Of a stretch of DNA of 64,000 bases, positions 35,281 through 47,600 are shown piece after piece. How positions within the stretch are numbered: position 1 is the stretch's first letter; every line of letters starts with the position of its first letter. The translations under genes were made by a program, and so were the position numbers. The stretch is from Magnolia sinica (taxonomy: Eukaryota; Streptophyta; Magnoliopsida; Magnoliales; Magnoliaceae): assembly GCF_029962835.1 (NCBI RefSeq), contig NC_080583.1, positions 48,773,658 through 48,837,657 on the forward strand, in the 5' to 3' direction. The notes beneath the pieces are model-generated. The model was not told where the DNA came from, ran no database searches, and saw only the letters and a list, made by a program, of their open reading frames with translations.

Positions 35281-36120
35281 TACCAAATAACTATAACCGT
35301 TGATTTGTCTCCTCACGATCATGGCCCACATGATCATGATCATAGGCTTTTAAGGTAGGATACATCATGGATGGGCCTTGAAACAAGAAAAAAAAAACCC
35401 AATTCGAACGATGCCAGCCGTTCAACGAAATGGACACTCACAAAATGACAATTGGTACAGATCAGAAGGGAAAGTGGTCCACCAGTTCAACGGTTGATCA
35501 TCCAAATTGTGAGAGTTTTGATCTGTTGGACTGTTGATGGTCTCATGGTCGACTTGGACGGTCAAGATTACATCCACCAATATTCTGAGGAGTATTATTT
35601 TGCATGCTCACTCGACATACAAAAACAAAGCCAGCATCTATTTTCCTCATCTAATTCCATTAATCTCAAATTTATTAAATAAAAACACCCTATAATTTAA
35701 GCTCATCCTTCACTCAATCAACATCCATACGATAATGGTATGTCCGAAATTTGGACCGTTCGTATAATGTCCACTACCCAACTTGGGCCATACTCTGAAA
35801 ATTAAACAGATCAGATGATCCTAGCCATCCATTGGAGGACTTTTGTCTATTGAATTTTGACCCTTTCCTATCCATCCATCTGTTGTTTCAGTAATCCACT
35901 AACTAGCGCCTAGGATTTTACAATCAATGCAAATTTCGACGTATGCACGGGTCCCCCCAATAGATGAAAGGTCCAGATATCATGAACGTGTGCCACCTGT
36001 GCAGAGATTTACTACTTGATTGCTGACTTAGATAATGTTGATAGCACCGTAATATATTGTTAGTATGATCGCCGAGGAATTCCCCATTTTCTGAAAAGTC
36101 GCAGCGATTTTTTAACCCAG
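35281..36120. other. Remaining intron-like stretch
   Basis: No gene evidence on either strand between the tandem duplication and exon 2 of the dehydrogenase fragment. Confidence 0.5.
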
Positions 36121-36225
36121 GGAGCTGGCCATGCGTGGGGCCTACATTACCCTGGCCTGCAGGAACACCAAAGCCGCCCGCGAAATCGCACATCGGCGGC
36201 TGCAAGCGGCGCACGCTAGCAGAGT

Positions 36226-36763
36226 GGGAACGGATTGGCTACTCCCCCTGACACCAGCCAATGGCTGGTGGTCGGTGCTATGTGGGCAACACCATGATGT
36301 ATGTGTTTCATCCATGCCATCCATCTGTTTTTACAGATCATTTTACAGTATAACTCCGAAAATGAGATATATCCAAATCTCAAGTGGACCACATCACAGG
36401 AAACAATATTGAATGAGGGTCGAGCATTAAAAACATTTTGGAGGCCATAAAAGTTGTGGATCAAGCTGATATTTGTTTTTTCTCTTCATCTGGGCCTGTA
36501 TGACCTAATCAACAGATTGGATGTCAAATAAATAGTATAGTGGGCCATAGGAGGATTTTAATGGTTGATATCCAATCACTATTGTTTTCATGTGGTGTGG
36601 TCCACCTGAGATCTATATACCTCTCATTTTTGGGTTCAAGCAATAAAATGATTTTTAAAAATGAATGAACGTAATGGATGAAACGCATACATCATGGTGG
36701 GCCCACAGAGCACCAAACATCAGCCACGGAGCTGGTGTTAGGGGGAGTAGCCAATCCGTTTCC
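36226..36763. mobile_element. Long-TIR MITE with 8-bp target duplication
   Basis: The ends are inverted repeats of over 100 bp: the left opens GGGAACGGATTGGCTACTCC and the right, read inward, GGAAACGGATTGGCTACTCC, continuing through 'caccatgatgtatg', 'tttcatcca' and 'atcatttta' on both sides. It is flanked by AGCAGAGT at 36,218-36,225 and 36,764-36,771. It encodes nothing. The 8-bp duplication suggests hAT, although TIRs this long are more like Mutator-type MITEs, so the superfamily stays open. It is the best preserved local copy of the family and sits in the dehydrogenase fragment. Confidence 0.88.
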
Positions 36764-37094
36764 AGCAGAGTCCTACATGTGGAGTAACATGCGCCGCAGA
36801 AGTACGATCCTTTGTAGACCTTTTTCTTTTCCGTGGGCATCCGTTCACACGTGCCATTGCATGCAGGTGATGGAGCTGGACCCCTTTCTCTCTCCTCCGT
36901 ACAGAGCTTCGAGGCCGAGTAGGAGCGGCGCGCGCTGCCCTTACACGTGCTGATCAACAATGCCGGCGTGTTTCTGATGGGAGGTGAGTCGTCACGTGCG
37001 ACTGAGATGCATTGCACACGTCTAGGCATGCTTGGATCAGACACTTTGATTGAACGGTTGATAAGAGCTGACCACCCCAAGTTTGGTTGTGGGG

Positions 37095-37775
37095 ACACGA
37101 TTAGAGGTGTACACGAGTCGAGCTAAGCCGAGCTTTGCTCAGCTCGTGCTCGACTCAGGCAGCTTGAGTCTCAGCTCACCCTTCGAGCTTGGAACAGCAG
37201 CTTATGCTCAACTTAGCCAGCGGCTCGATCCATTCCGAGCTGAGTTCGAGTCGAGTTCGAGCTGAGTTTTCGAGTCGAGTTTGAGTTCGAGACAGTAGCG
37301 TCTAACTGTCCCAGAGACACCATTCGACTATACCGAGGTCCAAAGGTTCGTCCGGCCAGTGGTTGCTAGTCGGATGGATTCCGCTACTCAGACAGACGCT
37401 GCTCACTGGAAAAAATGAAGAGAGTGGAGGAGATGACTCACTTTGGGAGAGGAATATCGCTGGGAGAGGAGATTGTTCAAGAGTATTCGGCGAACAACTG
37501 GCCAATTTGGATGATTTTGAGGGAGAAATGAGGTAAGGGTTGTTGTTGGGCGAAATGGGTAGGGTCAGGCATAAAGGTTTTTAAAAAAAAAATCTTTATA
37601 TACTCACTTAAACTCGATCTAAGTCGAGTCGAGCGAAGTCAAGCTAGGTCCAACTCAGACTTGACTCGAAATATTCCGAGCTCTCAAAATTTGGCTCGAC
37701 TCGGTTCGAACAAAGTTTCGATCCAAGTCGAGCCGAGCTTTTTTGAGTCGGGTCGAGCAAGTTACCGAGGTAAGT
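37095..37775. repeat. GAGTCGAGC-rich repeat element
   Basis: It starts 'agaggtgtacacgagtcgag', a phrase known from plant non-coding repeats, and consists of degenerate GAGTCGAGC/GCTCGACTC motifs in two clusters (37,110-37,295 and 37,610-37,765) around a unique middle. A mirrored 'gtgtacacct' end was not found. Confidence 0.6.
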
Positions 37776-38455
37776 CTGCTCATGTACAGTTTTACCCACT
37801 ACCCTTATCCCCTCATATTGGATTGCTGCATTCTCACAATTTGGATGCGTCTGTCCTATTTCATAATGCATTGCTTTTCAGGAGGTGGTCTGATCATGTG
37901 GGGCCCACCCAACTCTCATCACCTCGAACCAAATGGTTCTAATGGAAGTTCCAGCCCAATCATGCCCATCATCGGACACACTAAGAGTGATAGTTCACCA
38001 CAATTTAAGATGGACCCAACCATTTAAACGGATCCCAATCGGACCTCTTGGACCCGTTTGAAATCGGGTTTTTATAGGTCCGCCGGTTTAAAATCGGATC
38101 CAAATGGGCTTGGGTTGTGTACAATCGGGTGCACCATTTAGACTCAAGTTGGGGTCTCTCTTGATTGGGTTAACTTTAATCACATCCAACCGATTGGATG
38201 ATAAATTGGGGTCCATCGGTCCGTGCAACCTTAGCCATCCAATACACTGGCCCACCATGAGGAACAGCTTCGATAAAAATCAGCAACAGCCGGTCATTAT
38301 ACATTATTTTCTATGGTGTGGCCCACCTGCTGAGCTGATAGGTAGATTTTGAGCAAGGCGATCCCCTAGTTGTGGCAATTTAGTGGATAGAGTCCATATC
38401 ATCTGTATATTGAAAATTACCCATTGAGTGATGGTAACTTACTGTCTAACGTGTC
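37776..38455. other. Gene-free stretch
   Basis: It contains 'gtggggcccacc'-type repeat text and a patch of 'aaatcgggt...ggatccaaatggg' repeats at about 38,020-38,160. No coding evidence. Confidence 0.5.
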
Positions 38456-38459
38456 TCTT

Positions 38460-38605
38460 CTTCTTTTTTTTTGTTTCTTTGGTTTAGCTTGTCAGTACAC
38501 ACCCGTGTCAGTACACACCCGTGTTAGCCACCCCTACTAGGGATCGATACCAAGACCTCGAGTGTCGAAACGAGGTATCTCCACTGAGTCTACCAGTTGA
38601 GGTAT
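38460..38605 (-). repeat. tRNA-derived SINE
   Basis: On the minus strand the 5' part reads TACCTCAACTGGTAGACTC (A-box-like, 38,589-38,604) and about 40 bp later GGTATCGATCC (B-box-like, 38,541-38,551), the split pol III promoter of tRNA-derived SINEs. The 3' part has two 'gtgtgtactgaca' units and ends in an A-rich tail (plus-strand T/C tract near 38,460-38,480). No target duplication was found. Confidence 0.65.
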
Positions 38606-38659
38606 GGATATGGGTGTTTGTGACTAACCTGTCCATGTAACCATCTCTAGATGTGATAT

Positions 38660-38765
38660 GAAAGGATATATATATACATATAAATACATACACATGCATA
38701 TATATACACAAGTGTGCACATACATATACATGTACATGCATGTATACATAAATACACACATATTG
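38660..38765. repeat. AT/CA-rich microsatellite region
   Basis: Degenerate (ATACAT)n and (TATA)n simple repeat; the frame across it is low complexity. Confidence 0.8.
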
Positions 38766-39080
38766 CATATGCTATTATTCACCAACGGATAACTTCCTAC
38801 CTATTAAGTACATGCGACATCCAATCCATCCAAAAGGTTAGCCCCACCACTGGTATCACCTTATCCAAAAATTAGCCATATCCATTTATTTAATTGACCA
38901 AATATATTTTTTATATTTATCAGTGGCTATACATTGTTTTCTATGATGTGGCCCACTTTATGAGTATGTTAGAGATGAATTTTTTACTAGATGTTCCTCC
39001 TGGTGAGGCCAATCCATTAGAAGGATTGGATGTTGTAATCGAGAACTTAAGAGGCTGAAAGTTATCCATTAGTTGAGATA

Positions 39081-39090
<10 letters not shown>

Positions 39091-39143
<53 letters not shown>
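39091..39143. repeat. (TA)n tract, left of MITE
   Basis: Pure TA repeat of 53 bp immediately left of the MITE at 39,144. Confidence 0.95.
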
Positions 39144-39145
<2 letters not shown>

Positions 39146-39689
39146 GAAAAAGTACTATGCGCTCGACCTCACGAGTCCGTCCCATGAGGTTGAGCTATGT
39201 GGACCCCACCGTGATGCGTTTCGAACATCTACCCCATCAGTCAGATGCACCATTCCATCGTGAGCCTAGATCTCAAAAATCAAGTCAATCCGTGACTTGT
39301 GTGGGCCACACCATATACAGAAGTGGAGAGGGGCCGTGCACCATTAAAACATTCATAACCATTTTTTGGGCCCACCGAGATGTGGTTTGCAAATCCAGCC
39401 CATCCATCATGTGTGTCCCACTTGGATGAGGGTTCAGACCAAGTTTCAGATGCATGCAAATTTCAGGTGGGCCCCACCAAGTGCTTTTATATATTTTAAC
39501 GGTGTCTTCACATGATTTTAGATGGTATGGCTCACCTGAGTTCCATATACGGCTGATTTTTGGGATATCCCCTAATTTAAAGGGGACCCATTAAATGCAC
39601 GGTGTTGATGGTCGACACGCATCACAATGGGGCCCACATAGCTCGACCTCATGGGAGCTCATCGTGAAGTCGAGCGCATAGTACCTTTT

Positions 39690-39691
<2 letters not shown>
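39144..39691. mobile_element. MITE between two (TA)n microsatellites
   Basis: The ends are inverted: left GGGAAAAAGTACTATGCGCT and right, read inward, GGAAAAGGTACTATGCGCTC, continuing with 'CGACCTCA...' and the inner pair 'cccatgaggttgagctatgt' / 'acatagctcgacctcatggg'. The element begins and ends exactly where the (TA)n tracts stop. It is 548 bp and has no coding capacity. Insertion into TA microsatellites is known for the rice Micron elements; kinship to them is not shown here. Confidence 0.88.

Positions 39692-39734
<43 letters not shown>
39692..39734. repeat. (TA)n tract, right of MITE
   Basis: Pure AT/TA repeat of 43 bp immediately right of the MITE. Confidence 0.95.
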
Positions 39735-39737
<3 letters not shown>

Positions 39738-39979
39738 GGTGTGGTGTGTGCGGGCCAATGAGGTGTTATCATGAAAATTCTAAACCAGTTTACACGTGTG
39801 TGAAAACACACATAACTTTCCTTACACATCAACGTCCAATGATCCCCAGTTCATCAATCTTAATCACCTAGTACAACATTCATTCGTATATCAAGCCATC
39901 CATTCGATTAATTTTCAAAATAGTCCAGAAACGTCTACTTTAGGATCTCAATTACTTCGATAGAAGAATCAAACCATCC

Positions 39980-40480
39980 AGTAATATGTAATAAGTATAT
40001 ATTTTTTTTTATTTGTTATATTATAAGTTTTATACAAATATAGATCAAAAGAATTATGGATGTATTTGATAATTTATTTATCATATAAATAATTTATGAA
40101 AATGTGTTGTAGTAGAGTGATATGTATATAACTAATCTATGTAAAATATTATGAAAATAATATTATAATGAGTAATGATTTTACAATGTATAATTAAATT
40201 ATAAATACTGATGTGGTACTAAATATCTTCTATAAATATGTGTACAAGATTTATTAGATATTTTAATGAGATTTTATATTACTTAACAATATTATGGAAT
40301 ACAAATATGATTTTAATTAAATATATATTTACAGTCTTAAATTCATTCATATGTATAATATAATATTATATATTATGAATTATATACTAATAAACATGAG
40401 ATCCATAGCATGTATATGATAGTATATTAATATTAAAATTAATATATCATTTGAATAGTAGCATATGATTATGTGCTTAG
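39980..40480. other. Very AT-rich gene-free stretch
   Basis: Almost entirely A and T, no coding evidence and no terminal repeats seen. Confidence 0.6.
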
Positions 40481-40936
40481 ACACATAAGTGAACCTTTAC
40501 GACATTTTGACCATTTATGATCGAAATGGAACTGATCTGACCATTGGGTTGACACATTCGATGATAAAATATGTTAATTCAATTAGTATGGCCCACCTAA
40601 GCCTTGGGCCCACCTAATCTTTGGCCAAAGTCCCTTATAAGGCCTCCCAAGATGAATGGACGGTATGGATTAGTCAAAAACATCACGGTGGGCCCCCATA
40701 CGAAGTGCGAGTGCACTGAATGCACTGTGCACGAAGTGCATGGAACCGGGCAGCTGGTTTGACCAACATTGACCTGTGGTTTTACCAAATAAAGAGAGAT
40801 CCTCTCTCTCTCTCCTTACTTTTGTCAGCAGAAGGACAAACGTCCGTTTGTTTTGATCGGTGGCCCATTAACTGTGGCCACATGCACGATCCAAATCGTC
40901 CTTTGGTAAAGGGTCCACGTGTGACCAAAACCCTTA

Positions 40937-43900
40937 GGGGTCGTTTGGCACCGTGGATTAGAGGGGATTGGCAATCCCCTGGCTATTTGGGGGCATAAAG
41001 TAACTGGGGGTTGCAAATCCAGGGGATTTCCAATCCCCCTCTTCGAAGGGGTTTGCAATCCATGGTGAGAGCTTGGATTACACCTAAAATCATTTCAATA
41101 GTTGCAGGTGTAACATGTGTGTCACTGTACATGTAACGCCCTAAAATTCGGGGGTCGAGCATAACTCAGCTCCCGAGTTCCAAAACATCACTTATGTAAC
41201 ATATTTAATGATGGATGTATGTTGTCTGTATTAGTGCATAAAACATGGAATAGATTAAGCCCAAATACAGATATAATTCAGGGATAAGTGAAGAAAGCAA
41301 GCGGAAGACTTGTAGAAATATATGTGTACAAGTGCAAATCCCTGAAGTACATAAACATACCAGGTCGTAATGAAAGTGTTACTATCAAAATTACAAGTAT
41401 CAAGTTACATCATTTAATTTCCAAAAATAATCCCAGAATCCCGCGCATCAGAACAAGGCTCGCTAGAACCCGTCTGAAAACTGCATATAAAAGAAAGCAG
41501 CCTCATCATCATCCATCTCCCGCTCTGCCTTAGAGGTCGCCTCAACATCTGCAACATCAGAACCTAAGACAGAGTCTAGTGGGTGTTTAACACCGCCCAG
41601 AACGTGGGAGTGAGTGATCAACTCAGTGGAACAATAAAGCACAGGTTAACATGTTATCAGTTCAATCAAGCAGTAATGATAAAGCAGAACAATTAAACAA
41701 GTCCTAAGTACTCTTGTTAATGCAAGGATGTATGTAGAATGATGCGTGCCCTCACGCGTACACCCTCAGCATCTTCATCTTACGTTACACATGACACCAC
41801 CTCAAAGTGTGCCACATCTACAAAGCACATGCAAATGCGGTGCATGGATATGATTACCAAGTTGTTATTAGTCCTTTTCATACAGCAGGATTGGGAAGCT
41901 AAGATACCTTCCTTATATCACCATCCAAACAGTGATCCATTCTAGGGTTGTCAATCCTAGGCATCTCATACGATCATATGGTTTCAGGTCATAGCAAAGG
42001 GCTCGTCACCAATCAATGCACGCCTATCATACCTTCGTTACTACACCAAGGCTCGTCACCTCAAAGCAGTATCCAGGCATGCTCGAGGTCACTACAAAGG
42101 GCTCGTCACCAATCAATGTAGGCCGACAGCACGAATATAGTGTCCCATACCACCATAATCGACTCACGAGTTTAGTTGCTCACTGGTCACTATGGGGAGG
42201 CTCGTCACCCCAGCGTAGGTCGACAGCTCGACCACGGTGTCCCATACCACCATGTCCGGCTCATGAGTCTTAGCGGATCAAGGTACCAAGGTTTATAGGA
42301 TTTCATCGGTAAGTCTGGTACCCTAGATTCAAGTAGTAGCGTCCATACATGGTGAACATACATCGGACAATCGGGTTACTTGACAAACTCGACTAGCACG
42401 AGCGCACGTTGAGTTGAACGACATAGAGTGCGCAAACACTCCGCGTGGCCAAACCACTGCCGACAACTCTAATACGGCTTGGGTTTGTCTAATACGTCCT
42501 ACGTGGCGAAAGCAACCTCAACTACGAACTTAAGGCCGATTACCGATTTTCTGGACTAATGCATAGTCCCACACACATTACACTACAATAGATATTCGTA
42601 TTGAATGTAGAACAGTAAAGGAACAACAACTCAAATCATGTGGTACACAAGCATTTGAAGAATATCAACTTAACATAAATGTAAGCATAAATAATGCTTG
42701 AAATTAAATAACAAGGAATGTAACTTACATGAAGGAAATCATACACACTAGTGGGAGAGTTGAGAATCGCTTCTCAACGCCCATACTAGGTTGAAACATC
42801 ACACTTCAGATCATTCAGACATTTCTACAAACACTTAGAATACATAATGCAACATATATGACGTATGTTGCAATACACGCATTTGGACAATTCCTTTTGC
42901 CAAGGAGTTGTCGCACATATCATTAGCATAAGTACACGACAAATAATCATGGCAATCACAGGTTCATATTTTATACGCATACGGTACTTTATACATACAC
43001 ATAGAATACACAAATCTCAATATAACGCATGCATATCAGGAACGCAACATAAACATAACATTTGGCATATGAAATCTCATCCATAACAAGAATAAACCAT
43101 TAACTGGCATTGAAAGCCTTGAAAACCATAACCTATACACTTAAAGTCCGCACCTTGAGCCAGAAAAGAACACCGAATTGATTTCAGACGAGTTGTCTTC
43201 GTCAACGGCGATAGAATACCCTAAAGCAAGAATAGAAATGAGATACAACAACACCAAGACTATTCTAAGCTCCAACACAGAATAGGGTTAGGTTAACTTA
43301 CCCAAAGATGAACTCAGAATCGTTAGAATAACGATTCAAAGTGAAGGTTCAAGGATGAAGAAGAATTGGAAAGAATCTAAGATGATTCACCAACTTCTCT
43401 CTCACTTTCTCTCTCTTTTCCACTCTCTTTCCAAGCTAGGGTTAAGAAATTCGAATGGAAAAGAAAGCTAGGGTTTAAGGACTATAAATAGGCCTAATAT
43501 TAATGAAAATAATCACAGGGCCAAGGTATACTTAGGGTATAACCAAAATCAGCCTCTCACGATCCAACGAAGCACTTCCGGTGGGCCAAATACCACGAAA
43601 GGTCGGACTTAAGCTCACTGACCATGGATCTAGGTCAGGCTGAGTTTTCTTACCGACCGGCTCTTCAGATCAGCCGTGGCGGACCACACTCAATTCAACG
43701 ATCACTGAATCTCGATCAGGTCCACAAGCACAAGGACATGCCTGTGCCACCTTCCCTGATCAGAGGGTGAAATTGAGTCAGAATCCAACGGTCAGATAGC
43801 TTAAAATCATCGCGCAAGCGACACGACTCAGATTTCATAAAAGCTTAATAAATTTCCAACCGTTCTCACACTCTTCACTCCGAACTCAAACAAATCGACC

Positions 43901-44605
43901 CAGAATATCACATGGACTTGATTTTCGAGGTGATGGTCAAGTCCAACATGGTGACCACAACAGCCTAAGATCATCGCTATCGAACTTTCGACGCGCGGTC
44001 CAGGTTCGATCCAAAACTTCCAAAAATTCCCAAGAACAACTGGATTTAGCGATGGATCCTAGATTTCAGAGTAACATAGCGCTAACTAATCTACAAGTTT
44101 TGAGTCATGCAGATACAATTTAAAGTGATTGATGCAGATTTCACAAGCAATCGAGTATAGCGCTAATTACCCCAAAAACAACCACTAAGGAAAGAAAAGC
44201 ACAAAATTTTTCGGGTCATTACAGTACACCATCATTCTATTGGGCACATGGCCCACTAATGATGATCAGCACCGTCCAAACATTGTCCATATTAATCAAC
44301 GATTAAAAATCATTCATTAGTCACTCAGACATGATCTTGTGCTTGCGGTCCATTCGAGACTTGGAATTTCATCATTTTCAGGCAAAGCATATATTTCAGC
44401 GGACTTATCACAACCATAGTGTCAAAAATTATATACCTCACTAATTAGGGGTATTAAAGTTCATTTAGTAATTAAATTCAAATCCCTGTAAATATACCAT
44501 GCATAGGTGTTTTTGAATTAAAGTTGATTTACATTTCAGGGTGTCAAACATACCGGGAGGATTGCCAATCCTGGGGGTTCCAAATCCATGCTCCCAAACA
44601 GGCCC
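40937..44605. mobile_element. Tourist-like MITE split by a solo LTR
   Basis: The left end is GGGGTCGTTTGG (40,937) and the right end, read inward, GGGCCTGTTTGG (44,605). It is flanked by TTA at 40,934-40,936 and 44,606-44,608, as in PIF/Harbinger Tourist-like elements. Both ends continue with 'gattggcaatcc' repeats. Removing the solo LTR (41,132-44,223) and one copy of its GTACA duplication leaves about 572 bp. The LTR is therefore younger than the MITE. Confidence 0.8.
41132..44223 (-). mobile_element. Solo LTR (Del/Tekay-like gypsy), perfect duplication
   Basis: On the minus strand it starts TGTAATGACCCG and ends TTTTAGGGCGTTACA. It is flanked by GTACA at 41,127-41,131 and 44,224-44,228, a perfect 5-bp target duplication. 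It is 3,092 bp and related along its length to the copies at 4,516 and 44,660, including the 'gtcggcctacgctgg' type repeats (plus-strand 42,000-42,280) and a TATA-like box (plus 'ctataaatagg', about 43,484). No coding region and no second LTR. Confidence 0.92.
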
Positions 44606-44659
44606 TTAAGTTTCACATGATTCAGTGCGTGCGAGTGCACACAAATCTCGTTGCAAACA

Positions 44660-47600
44660 TGTAACGTCCCGAATTTTTTGCTAACCTGGAGTTAGACGTC
44701 CTTAGGCAATGGGTCGATCATAACACCTTATTGACTTCTCAGAACTCAATCCCAAAGTTTAAAATCCTTTTTCAACCCATTTCCTTCACAAATCTCATCT
44801 TTCACCACCTTATTCTTCACATTTTTCTAAGTACTTTCATAGTAGACACTAATCCTAACATTTAAATGATGGAGAACAATACTTAAACTTAAATTTACTA
44901 TAATAGTAAATATATAAATAAAAATGGGTTTTGGGCCGTTAGTCTTATGGAATCTGACAAAATAAATAGGTGATTTGGATAGAGCAACCTACTCTGTCAT
45001 AATTGGGCGACATGTAGTTAAGTAATAAACTAAACGATCAATGGATTTGGCTTGAACCACTTTCTATACAAACTACAAGACTCAAAACCATTAAAATCAC
45101 TAACTCAACATTACTTAAAAACCTAGGAGCAATCTTAAAACCCAGTTGCTCACAGGAGCACATTGGAACTCCGTATTGGACCTGGACCGTGTGTCGAAAG
45201 TCCGATGACCGTGAGATTATAAGGTTATGACCACCTTACTGGGCTTGACAACCATCGCGGGAATCGAGTCCAAATAGTATCTAGAAACGCACAACTTAAG
45301 CCCGGAGTGAAGCGTGTGGGAAACACAAATATCTTTAGAAACTGAACTCAAATTTGAGTGATTTGGGTCGTTCGCTTGTGGGCCAAATATAAGGTTTCAG
45401 ACCGTCAGATTCTAACCTAACTACACCCTTAGATTAGAAAAATTTTCCTATACAGGTTAGTGTACTTATGGCCCTGATCGAGCGACGATAGCCGTTAAAC
45501 TGAAACTGGCCCTCCACGGTCGATCCACAAATCTGATCGAACCGAAATCTTAACCTGGCCTAGATCTATTATCAGGGAACTTACCCTACGCCGTAGGTGA
45601 GTGATGGACTTCCAGATGGGCCCCGTTTATCAGAAACAGACTCCCTTTGTCTATAACCTAAGTATACCATGGCCCTGGGGCCATTTGAACCAATTCTGGG
45701 CCTATATAAGACCCTTAACCCACCCCTTCTCTCTCACATACGAATTTGCTCCAAACCTTAGGAGAGAGAAGAGAGAAAAGAGGAGAAAAGTGTGAGGAGA
45801 GAAGAGAAAGAGTGGGAGATCGTTGCTGGGATTCTCTCCCATAACTCCACGCCTCGATTCACCCTTCCACATCGCTTCATGATCGTCTCCAACTTCGATT
45901 TGGGTAAGGAATCCTAACCCTAATCTCATTTTAGGAATCCAAGTAGAAGAATCAGCGAAATAGCTAATCTCTTTCGTGATTTAGGTAGTTGTTGTGCCGT
46001 AGACAAAAACGTAGGGTTCGAACTGAGCTCGTAATCGACATACCAGCGAAAAGTACGGACTATAAATGTTTAGGTTATGGTTTTCAAGGCTTTCAATGTC
46101 AGCTAATGATTTATGTCTGACTTGATTGCTACCATATGATCTTAGGTACGATGTATTCAATAATTTATACATGTGTGTGAACTATGTGTATATATGATGC
46201 ATTCCATGTGTTTATTAAAATGTTCGAATGAATATGAAATCATGATTTGTGCTTGCCATGACTATTAACCTAGAATACATGATTGTTATATTTATGACAA
46301 CTCCTTGGTGAAATGATTTGCCATAATATATGCTATAACTAATTTAGTTCATATATATGGTACTGTGTAGTCTAAGTGTTTGATAAAATGTCTGAATGAG
46401 AAATTGTCCGATGAATTGTATTTATTAAAGGCGTTGAGATAGGTTTCTCAACTACCTTATCTAAATGTATAAATTCCTTCATGTAGTCTTAACTTTAATT
46501 ACGTGATTTAAGTATAAAATGTATATGTATAATGACATGTTCAATGTGTTTGTTAAAATGATCAAATGGGATTTATACTTGGATTGTTTGTTAAATGCGT
46601 ATATGATTATCACATGTCTCCACATGCTGTATTTAAGTATAATTGGGACTACTACGTAGTCCAGGCAATCGGCAACAATTTCTATTGAGTGGCGGAACTA
46701 GTCCCGCCACATTTGATGCGTTCGGTGAATCCGAGTCGTACGATGATTGTTGACAGTGGTACCATGTTAATTAATTCAGCGTACCAGTCGAACTTGTCTA
46801 ATAAACCGATGGGCCTATTGTGTGTTTACCATGTATGAACGCTACTGCTTGAATCTAAGGTACCACTTACCAACGAAAAGTCCGTTTCAACCTTGGTACC
46901 ATATCCGCTAAGACTCATGAGCCCGGCATGGTGGTATGGGACACCATGGTCGAGTTGTCGGCCTACGCTGGGGTGACGAGCCTCCCCGTAGTGACCAGTG
47001 AGGAACCCAAAACTCGTGAGCCGAATACAGTAGTATGGGACACTATATTCGAGCTGTCGGCCTACCCTGGCGCAGCCTGGCTGTGGTCCCCAATCAGGTT
47101 GGTGATGAGCCTTCGAAAATAGACTGTCAGTTGGTAGGGCATTGGTGGTGTGACCTCGAGTACAAAATAGGCCTACACTAACGGTGATGAGCCTCTCGTA
47201 GCGACCTAGAGTGTAAACTCTCGAACTTTCCTATCGTATGTGATTAACTAAGATTGACGACCCTAGATGGATCATTGCTTGGGTAAATAATATAAAGGGA
47301 GGTACCTTAGCTTCCCAAACCTTCTGTATGAATATGTCTAATTAAGAACTTGGCTAACACGCACATACACCGCATTGCATGTGCCTTTGGCGATGGAGTT
47401 GAGCACGGCGGGAGTGTTGCATGTGCGATCGTGAGATGATGTCGCTGAGGGAGTGCAGGCGAGGGCATGCATCATTATAGCATATCATCCCTGCATTAAC
47501 AAGAGTAGTTAGGACATGATTGTTGTACTGCTTTATCATTACTGCTTGACTGAATTGATAACATGTTAACCTTTACTTTATAGTTCCACTGAATTAGCTA

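Larger units (their letters stand above)
34588..36983 (+). pseudogene. FEY-like short-chain dehydrogenase fragment
   Basis: Part of an NAD(P)-dependent short-chain dehydrogenase/reductase. Exon 1 (about 34,588-34,760) ends 'SVIVTGATSGIGLHTAR', with the TGxxxGIG nucleotide-binding motif. Exon 2 (from 36,121, after AACCCAG) reads 'ELAMRGAYITLACRNTKAAR'. Exon 3 (36,867-36,983) reads 'VMELD' then, in another frame, 'PLHVLINNAGVFLMG', with the NNAG motif and a GGTGAGT donor after it. Wording matches Arabidopsis FOREVER YOUNG. The exon 1 donor is GA, not GT, beside a CT repeat; exon 3 has a TAG in place of the family's Trp; a MITE sits at the end of exon 2. The catalytic YxxxK part is absent. Confidence 0.8.

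Noticed and set aside
38541..38604. Functional tRNA gene
   Set aside because: A and B boxes are present but no complete cloverleaf with acceptor stem can be drawn; a SINE head fits better.
39073..39429. 118-codon plus-strand frame starting with an IYIYIY run
   Set aside because: It starts in the (TA)n tract and continues in the non-coding MITE.
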